A stretch of DNA of 64,000 bases from the NCBI GenBank assembly GCA_900100475.1, contig FMTU01000014.1, positions 1 to 64,000 on the forward strand, in the 5' to 3' direction. Below, piece by piece: positions 58,930 through 64,000 of the stretch. Within the stretch, counting starts at the first letter, position 1. Each line of letters opens with the position of its first letter. The notes under the pieces are model-generated. The model did no database searches, was not told the origin of the DNA, and saw nothing but the letters and a program-made list of their open reading frames with translations. The position numbers and the translations under genes were made by a program. This DNA comes from Sphingobium faniae (lineage in GTDB: Bacteria > Pseudomonadota > Alphaproteobacteria > Sphingomonadales > Sphingomonadaceae).

Positions 58930-59295
58930 ATGATCAAGAAGTCTATCATGGTTGCGCTGGCCGGCATCGCGATGTTCGGCGCTTCGCCCCTGCTGGCGCA
59001 AGGCATTGGGCACACTTTGTTCATGCGCGGCATGATCGTGGACACGGACAAGGACGGTACCGTCGTCTGCATCGGCAAGGCGGATGGCGCCGAAGTCGGG
59101 CAGACCCTCGAGGTCTATCGTGTCGTGCAGCACCCGGGGCCCGCCTCATCGAAGGGGAATGCAACCCCTTTCCATCGTCAGCGTGTCGGCGAGGTGAGGA
59201 TCGATCACGTTTACGATGATCATTTCGCCCGTGTGAGTGTCACGCAAGGGCGGCCGGCCAAGAACGATATCGTCGAGCTCCGCCGCGGCAACTGA
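58930..59295 (+). CDS. Secreted protein of unknown family (tandem paralogue 1)
   Basis: A 121-aa protein: signal peptide (MVALAGIAMFGASPLLAQ), then GIGHTLFMRGMIVDTDKDGT, VVCIGKADGAEVGQTLEVYR and VRIDHVYDDHFARVSVTQG. One cysteine. Closely related to the next gene (59409-59768). The G-x-V-G-x-x-L-E-V-Y-R and R-V-x-V-T-x-G pattern suggests a small beta-barrel fold. Function unknown; not an enzyme I recognise. Confidence 0.75.
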   Translation: MIKKSIMVALAGIAMFGASPLLAQGIGHTLFMRGMIVDTDKDGTVVCIGKADGAEVGQTLEVYRVVQHPGPASSKGNATPFHRQRVGEVRIDHVYDDHFARVSVTQGRPAKNDIVELRRGN

Positions 59296-59408
59296 CGCGG
59301 CTTCGATAAGGGACGAGCCGCGATCTGCGGCAAGCCAGGTGGCTGGGTATCCTGATGCAGAGCCGCCACTGGCCAGACGGGCTCGTCCAACAGGGGAAGG
59401 GTTTCGAT

Positions 59409-59768
59409 ATGAAAGTGGTCATGCTTGCAGCGCTTGCGGGGTTAACGCTGCTCTCGGCGGGTCCGGCGGGTGCGCAAGGTATCGGCCACACATGGTTCAT
59501 GCGTGGTTCGATTGTTGGCGCTGACGAATCGGGTCCGGTGGTTTGCATCGGTAAGACGGATGGCGCGGACGTCGGTCAGGTTCTCGAGGTCTACCGCAAT
59601 GTGCGCGTGCCCGGTGCCCGTGCGTACAAAGGCGCAGGCCCTTCGTACCGTCGGCGATTCGTCGGCCGTGTAAGGATCGACCATGTCTACGACGATCACT
59701 TCGCGCGCGTGACCGTGACCGAAGGCAATCCGGCGAAGCACGATATCGTTGAGCTCCGCAAGAATTGA
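59409..59768 (+). CDS. Secreted protein of unknown family (tandem paralogue 2)
   Basis: A 119-aa protein: signal peptide (MLAALAGLTLLSAGPAGA), then GIGHTWFMRGSIVGADESGP, VVCIGKTDGADVGQVLEVYR and VRIDHVYDDHFARVTVTEG. Nearly co-linear with its neighbour over the full length, so the pair arose by tandem duplication. AAGGG precedes the ATG. It ends 93 bases before a MerR-type promoter. Confidence 0.75.
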   Translation: MKVVMLAALAGLTLLSAGPAGAQGIGHTWFMRGSIVGADESGPVVCIGKTDGADVGQVLEVYRNVRVPGARAYKGAGPSYRRRFVGRVRIDHVYDDHFARVTVTEGNPAKHDIVELRKN

Positions 59769-59860
59769 ACTTGCTTTAGCGTTGACGTGTCACGAGTTCG
59801 CTTCGTCCATGTGAAGGCCGTCGGCGCAGGGACCGGGCGAAAGTCGGATCTCATTTCTTC

Positions 59861-59892
59861 TTGACCCTGGACCGTGGTCCAACCTGCAAGAT
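59861..59892 (+). promoter_or_regulatory. MerR-type promoter/operator heading the right-hand cluster
   Basis: TTGACC (59861-59866), then a spacer with the perfect dyad TGGACC-GT-GGTCCA (59868-59881), then GCAAGA or CAAGAT (59886-59892), 19-20 bp spacing. It is just upstream of the merR-like start at 59904, so the regulator likely controls itself and the genes that follow. Confidence 0.78.
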
Positions 59893-59903
59893 CGAGTGAT
59901 GTC

Positions 59904-60356
59904 ATGGGAACTTTCAAGATCGGCCAGCTCGCGACGGCAGCCGGCGTCGGCCGTGATACGATCCGATACTATGAGCGGAACGGGCTGCTGCCCGCTCCTG
60001 AACGCACGGCGGCCGGCTATCGCCTGTACGGCGATGCGGATCTCGACCGGCTTAACTTCATCCGCTCTGCGCAAGAGCTCGGCTTCACTCTCGAGCAAGC
60101 GCGGCAGCTTCTTACGCTCACGGTTTCGGATACCGCCACGGCGGCCGCGGTCCTCGAGATCACGCTTGCCAAGATTAATGAGGCGGAAGGCCGCCTTGAG
60201 CGCCTCTCGCAAATCCGGGACATTTTAAGAGACCTTGCGCAGGAGTGCCCCGGAGAGGCGCCGACTTCCGAATGCCCCATCCTCGTCTATCTCGCGGCAA
60301 AACGTAGACCTTACCAAGACAAAGCGATGAAGAAAGAACCGCCGGGCGAGCGGTAA
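59904..60356 (+). CDS. MerR-family metal sensor, probably copper-type
   Basis: A 150-aa regulator: IGQLATAAGVGRDTIRYYER, GYRLYGDADLDRLNFIRSAQ, and cysteines 115 and 124 (ECPGEAPTSECPI). At position 77, where divalent sensors have Cys, it has Thr (Ser75-Asp76-Thr77), pointing to a monovalent sensor, though the loop between cysteines is one residue longer than in CueR. ATG 59904 is preferred: a GTG at 59874 lies inside the operator. It leads a co-directional cluster of electron-transfer genes. Confidence 0.88.
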   Translation: MGTFKIGQLATAAGVGRDTIRYYERNGLLPAPERTAAGYRLYGDADLDRLNFIRSAQELGFTLEQARQLLTLTVSDTATAAAVLEITLAKINEAEGRLERLSQIRDILRDLAQECPGEAPTSECPILVYLAAKRRPYQDKAMKKEPPGER

Positions 60357-60371
60357 CAACTAAGAAAGGGA

Positions 60372-60596
60372 ATGATCATGAAGATCTACATCGTTGCGGC
60401 AGTTGCACCGGCTCTTTTCCTCGGAGCGTGCGCGACCACACCGCCTACATCGGCGCAAATCGAAAGTTGCAGGGAAATGGAGGCGGACATGGGTCTGCGT
60501 ACGCCTCACGACCACAATGAGATGAAGCAGCTGGGGCGCAATCCCATGAACTTGTCCCACGATCGCTGCAGGCAGATCCTGCGGAACGCTCAGTGA
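60372..60596 (+). CDS. Small lipoprotein
   Basis: A 74-aa protein with a lipobox (LFLGAC) and a short mature part containing SCREMEADMGLRTPHDHNEM and LSHDRCRQILRNAQ: two cysteines, several His and Met. AAGAAAGGG precedes the start, 15 bases after the merR stop. Family unknown; suited to metal binding at the membrane. Confidence 0.72.
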   Translation: MIMKIYIVAAVAPALFLGACATTPPTSAQIESCREMEADMGLRTPHDHNEMKQLGRNPMNLSHDRCRQILRNAQ

Positions 60597-60652
60597 GGTC
60601 GTTCGAATAGTCGAGGGACACGGCAATTTCACGCCCAGGAAGGAGATGGACT

Positions 60653-60985
60653 ATGATTTTGAATAATAGCAAGATGTCCGGCACGGTCGGCGGTCTCTTC
60701 GCGCTGATGTCCGCGTTGGCCTTATCGGCTTGCGGGAGCAAGAGCGATGAAACCACGCCGGCGCCAATCGACAACAGCACCAATGCAGCCGTCGCTCCAT
60801 CGACGGCAAACTCTACCGACCCAGCCGACGCGGCAACTGGGGAGGCGATGCAAGACGAGATGGATCGGCATCACCGTCAGAAGATGGATCATGACGAGAT
60901 GCGCCAGGGCGAGATGAAGCACGACACGGCGCCGTCCTCCGATCAGCCGTCGATGAACCAATCCGCGCCCATGCAGGACATGTGA
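60653..60985 (+). CDS. His/Met-rich lipoprotein
   Basis: A 110-aa protein: lipobox (LALSACGS), a low-complexity Thr/Ala linker, then a His/Met/Asp-rich stretch (MQDEMDRHHRQKMDHDEMRQ, GEMKHDTAP) and end MNQSAPMQDM. Likely periplasmic metal-binding. Its last four bases overlap the start of the ferredoxin-reductase fusion gene, coupling the two. Confidence 0.75.
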   Translation: MILNNSKMSGTVGGLFALMSALALSACGSKSDETTPAPIDNSTNAAVAPSTANSTDPADAATGEAMQDEMDRHHRQKMDHDEMRQGEMKHDTAPSSDQPSMNQSAPMQDM

Positions 60986-62898
60986 GCCTGAACGGCCTCC
61001 TCCCCATGTCCACCCGAACCATCAGATGCCGCTTCGCGCTGTGGATATTCTTGGCGTCGAGCCTCTGCACAGCGGCAAACGCGCAGGAAGGCGGCGAACA
61101 TTCGGCGCATCATGGCGGCGCCGCCGGTGCTGCACCCATGGCGGGAGAGGACGCCATGGGTTCGCCGGGCGCCGCAGGTTCGTCGGGCATGGGCTCGATG
61201 ATGGGCGGAATGATGGATGGGGAAGGTGAGCATGGCGGCGGATCTCGCCGCCCGTTCTTCTCCCAACTCCTGACGGTTCCAACTCTCGACGCCGAAGCTC
61301 GCCGGAAGCTTGCAGCGCAGGCTGATACGCGGATCGAAGCGGGCCTGGCCACCATCACCGAGGCTACGGCCGCTGGCACTCATGCGGCCACGGCTGCAGC
61401 TCGCCTGGACGCGGCGCGCCGTTTGCGTGAGGGCGTCGATCAGTTCAGCAGTGGTGCGGCGGCACAAGCAGCACTCAACGGCGCGCAGCCGCCGGAGGAG
61501 ACCGCCATCTCGTGGTTTCGCGAACAACTCCGCATGGAACCGCTGGGATATGATGAATCTTTGCGCTGGTTTGGGGTGTCTCCCTCGCATCTTTTGCTCA
61601 TGCTGTTCCTGGGGCTTGTGAGCGCGACATTGATCGGACTCCAGCTATCCCGTTTGGCCCGGATCAAGAAGATTGTCAGTACCGGACCCGCCGGGCCCGG
61701 ACCAGTTAAAGCCCAGGAGCCTCTTGCGGCGCCGGCGGCGCCCAAGCTTGCTGCGCCAGTCGAGAACCGATTGGAGGCGCTCGCGCCCAGCAATGCTCCA
61801 CCAACCGCGGGAGCCTCCCTCCGCAAGCCGAAGAGCTGGACGGGGCAACTGCGCATCGTCCAGATCATCCGCGAGACGCCCACTGTACGGACCTTCCGCC
61901 TCGCGGATCCAGCTGCCGACCGCCTGCCCTTCGACTTCCTTCCGGGACAATTCCTCCAGGTCGAGGTCGAGCCGGAAGCCGGCAAGCCCGGGCGTCGCTC
62001 CTACACGATCGCTTCGTCACCAACCCAGCGCGCCTATGTCGAGCTGACCGTGAAGCGCGAGGAGCAAGGGGCCGTGTCACGCCATCTCCATGACAGCGTA
62101 AGCGTCGGCGATCTGGTGAAAGTGACAGGGCCGTTCGGCGCGTTCACGTTCACGGGCACTGACGCGGACAGCATCGTCTTGATCGCCGGGGGGGTGGGCA
62201 TCACGCCAATGATGTCGGTGCTGCGTTATCTCACCGACACAGCGTGGGCAGGCGATATTTTCTTCATCTATGGCGCGCGTTCGACCGAAGAGTTCGTGTT
62301 CCGCGATGAGATAGAGCGCTTGGTGCAGCGCTTCGCCAACCTGCACGTCATCGCTGCCATGGAGCACTCCCCCGGCACCGTGTGGATGGGCCCCACAGGT
62401 CCAATCACGAAGGAAATGCTGACCGGAGCAGTGCCGGATATCGCTCGCCGCCGCATTCAGCTATGCGGGCCGCCCGGCATGATGGCTGCCATGAGGAAGG
62501 AGCTCGCCGAGCTCGGCGTGCCTGAAGCCCAGCTCTTCACCGAAGCCTTTGGGCCCGCATCGCTGCCGATCGACGCCGGCGAACTTGAGGTCAAGCCCGC
62601 TCCGGCGCGGCAGCCGCCATCGCCATCTGTTGCGGCAGCGACAATCACCTTTTCCGTCTCGGGGATTTCGGCTGCGTTGCCCGCTGATCAGACGGTACTG
62701 GAAGCCGCCGAGGATGCCGGCGTGGAGATCCCCTATGCCTGCCGCGTTGGAGAATGCGGGGTTTGCGTCATCAAGCTGCTTGCCGGCGACGTGACTATGG
62801 ACGTGGAGTCAGGTCTCGCCGCTTCTGACAAGGCCAACGGCTATATCCTGGCGTGCCAGGCCAAGAGCACCGGCCAACCCCTCGTCGTGGAAGCCTGA
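60982..62898 (+). CDS. Membrane-anchored flavin oxidoreductase-ferredoxin fusion with His/Met-rich periplasmic head
   Basis: A 638-aa protein of unusual build. Residues 1-35 signal peptide; 36-90 His/Met/Gly-rich (EHSAHHGG, GSMMGGMMDGEGEHGGG); 95-195 helical; 202-222 one membrane helix; 240-280 Ala/Pro linker; 285-530 FAD/NAD(P)H reductase of the ferredoxin-reductase type (GRRSYTIASSPT, VLIAGGVGITPMMSVLRY, LCGPPGMMAAM); 555-638 2Fe-2S ferredoxin with Cys587, 592, 595 and 625 (CRVGECGVCV). If the signal is cleaved, the head is periplasmic and the reductase cytoplasmic, letting NAD(P)H electrons reach the membrane. The next gene starts at its stop. Confidence 0.88.
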   Translation: MSLNGLLPMSTRTIRCRFALWIFLASSLCTAANAQEGGEHSAHHGGAAGAAPMAGEDAMGSPGAAGSSGMGSMMGGMMDGEGEHGGGSRRPFFSQLLTVPTLDAEARRKLAAQADTRIEAGLATITEATAAGTHAATAAARLDAARRLREGVDQFSSGAAAQAALNGAQPPEETAISWFREQLRMEPLGYDESLRWFGVSPSHLLLMLFLGLVSATLIGLQLSRLARIKKIVSTGPAGPGPVKAQEPLAAPAAPKLAAPVENRLEALAPSNAPPTAGASLRKPKSWTGQLRIVQIIRETPTVRTFRLADPAADRLPFDFLPGQFLQVEVEPEAGKPGRRSYTIASSPTQRAYVELTVKREEQGAVSRHLHDSVSVGDLVKVTGPFGAFTFTGTDADSIVLIAGGVGITPMMSVLRYLTDTAWAGDIFFIYGARSTEEFVFRDEIERLVQRFANLHVIAAMEHSPGTVWMGPTGPITKEMLTGAVPDIARRRIQLCGPPGMMAAMRKELAELGVPEAQLFTEAFGPASLPIDAGELEVKPAPARQPPSPSVAAATITFSVSGISAALPADQTVLEAAEDAGVEIPYACRVGECGVCVIKLLAGDVTMDVESGLAASDKANGYILACQAKSTGQPLVVEA

Positions 62899-63623
62899 TG
62901 CGGGAGCGCGGCGACATCCTTATGGGCCTTCTGGTCGGCTTCCTCCTTATCTTCCCGCTAGGCTATCTCGTGCATGCCTCGCCCCGCTTCCCCGGCAGCC
63001 TGGCCGGCGGCCTGACCGGCATTGCCGCGACCGTGCTCATGCTTCTCACGCTGCCCTATGTGGCCGTAAAGCACGTGAAGTGGATCGAACGCGCCTTATC
63101 ACGCTATATCAGCAAGCCGACCCTGCTCGCCATTCACGCCTATTCCGGAGTTCTGGCGCCGGTCCTTGGGCTGGTGCATGCCGCTCACAAGTTCGAGAGC
63201 CCCCTAGGCGTAGTGCTGACCGGCGTCCTTCTATTAACCGTCCTAAGCGGGTTCATCGGCCGCTATCTTCTCGGGCAGATCGCCAGAGCGCTACGCGGTC
63301 GTCGGTCTGAGCTTGCCTCTCTTCAGTCGGCCTTCCTCAATCTTCCGGCGCCCCCTCCCGATCTCGCGCCCGTCGCTCCGGTTTCGGGTTGGAAGCGCTA
63401 TTTTTTCGTGTCCGGTAACATTCCGGCTCCAACATCCTCCGAAAGAAAAGAGGTGCTCGCCGCCGCTTTGGCCGACACCGAATTTGCGATCCGTGCCGAG
63501 GAGGCGACCAACGCTCTCTTCGCGAAATGGCGACTGCTGCATATCGTGCTGGGTACTATCGTTTATGGCCTGCTCGTGATTCACATCGGTGCCGCGATCT
63601 ATTTCGGGTTGCGCTGGCTGTGA
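62898..63623 (+). CDS. Membrane cytochrome-b-like protein
   Basis: A 241-aa protein with about five helices (MGLLVGFLLIFPLGYLVHA, GLTGIAATVLMLLTLPYVAV, GVVLTGVLLLTVLSGFIGRY and a C-terminal one). Candidate heme b ligands: LLAIHAYSGVL, LVHAAHKFE, RLLHIVLGTI, LVIHIGAAI. ATG 62898 overlaps the reductase stop (TGATG). The histidine pattern, GRYL segment and partner gene match 22921-23499, though overall identity is low. It would carry electrons from the ferredoxin domain across the membrane. Confidence 0.78.
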   Translation: MRERGDILMGLLVGFLLIFPLGYLVHASPRFPGSLAGGLTGIAATVLMLLTLPYVAVKHVKWIERALSRYISKPTLLAIHAYSGVLAPVLGLVHAAHKFESPLGVVLTGVLLLTVLSGFIGRYLLGQIARALRGRRSELASLQSAFLNLPAPPPDLAPVAPVSGWKRYFFVSGNIPAPTSSERKEVLAAALADTEFAIRAEEATNALFAKWRLLHIVLGTIVYGLLVIHIGAAIYFGLRWL

Positions 63624-64000
63624 TCCGGAGCCAAGCTCTTCTTGCGGTGTTCGTTGTGGCGCTGCTCGCCATGATCACCGCCGTTGCGACCCGTTCCAGC
63701 GCTCCGGCGGGTGCCGGCCTGGTTGAGCGTCTCGTGGCGCCAGGCCCGCTGTCTGGCGCGCACCAATCCTTCGCTGCCCAGTGCACGACCTGTCATACGC
63801 CGTTGAAGGGTGTCGAAAGCCAGACGTGCCTCAGCTGTCATGCGATGACGGATTTCGGAGACAAGCAATCCACGCAATTCCATGCCAAGGCGAAGGAATG
63901 CACCTCCTGCCACGTCGAACATGAAGGCGATCAGGGCATTGTCCGCATGAATCATCAGGCGCTGCTCGATACCAAGATGTGGCGCCAGGGGCAAAGTTCC
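63620..64000 (+). CDS. Multiheme c-type cytochrome, cut by the window edge
   Basis: GTG 63620 overlaps the preceding stop (GTGA). 127 codons are visible: an N-terminal helix (LAVFVVALLAMITAVATRSS), then CTTCH, CLSCH and CTSCH in a spacing like the octaheme protein at 22202-22924 (there CFACH, CTSCH, CMACH). The rest lies beyond the right edge. Periplasmic electron carrier paired with the membrane protein before it. Confidence 0.88.
   Translation, partial: MIRSQALLAVFVVALLAMITAVATRSSAPAGAGLVERLVAPGPLSGAHQSFAAQCTTCHTPLKGVESQTCLSCHAMTDFGDKQSTQFHAKAKECTSCHVEHEGDQGIVRMNHQALLDTKMWRQGQSS

Overview
The window looks like an accessory or plasmid-type region of a sphingomonad (Sphingomonadaceae, Alphaproteobacteria). 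The signs are high GC content, alphaproteobacterial styles of TonB receptor, BigR sensor and CusA/CopA/CopB proteins, and many insertion-sequence and gene scraps. This placement is inference; no rRNA or tRNA gene is present to anchor it.

Layout. 1-2.9 kb: the end of an IS5-family element abutting a complete IS21-family element (istA/istB). 3-9 kb: a small XRE regulator, then a five-gene archaic (Csu-like) chaperone-usher pilus operon with spore-coat-U pilins. 9.4-10.2 kb: a ParDE toxin-antitoxin pair with a perfect inverted repeat in front. 10.4-11.9 kb: a thiol-redox operon headed by a MarR regulator with an added cysteine cluster. 12.2-14.5 kb: slipin plus NfeD membrane-quality pair. 14.8-19.2 kb: hemerythrin, a CobN tail remnant, a BigR-type sulfide detoxification locus (beta-lactamase-fold hydrolase; regulator, rhodanese, TSUP exporter) and a broken methyltransferase. 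19.3-24.1 kb: phospholipase D, HdeD-like and DUF302 proteins, then an octaheme cytochrome c with two membrane cytochrome genes. 24.1-26.3 kb: a scrapyard of truncated genes (cytochrome b, unknown protein, metal P-type ATPase, alcohol dehydrogenase, IS256 transposase). 26.6-38.4 kb: isochorismatase/GlxA regulator, integrase scrap, aldehyde dehydrogenase, a metal CDF transporter with divergent MerR, an MFS/TPR/AraC group and a siderophore receptor with a Fur-like box.

39-58.5 kb is a dense copper/silver resistance island: a CusCBAF efflux operon bracketed by two inverted copies of a small two-gene secreted-protein cassette; CopA multicopper oxidase and CopB; an Ftr1-type permease with a fused cytochrome c domain; two DUF411 proteins; a CopA-type P1B ATPase with CueR; and a CopZ-like chaperone. 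The ATPase and chaperone have separate MerR-type promoters with 19-bp spacers facing away from each other. A 65-bp scar preserves the first codons of a second copA and the last codons of a second copB.

58.4-64 kb: an IS110 scrap, a tandem pair of unknown periplasmic proteins, then a MerR-headed cluster running off the right edge: two lipoproteins, an unusual secreted/transmembrane protein fused to flavin reductase and 2Fe-2S ferredoxin domains, a membrane cytochrome-b-like protein and a multiheme cytochrome c. The last two resemble the pair at 22-23.5 kb. This looks like a metal-regulated trans-membrane electron conduit and is, with the duplicated small-protein cassette, the best candidate for an undescribed system.
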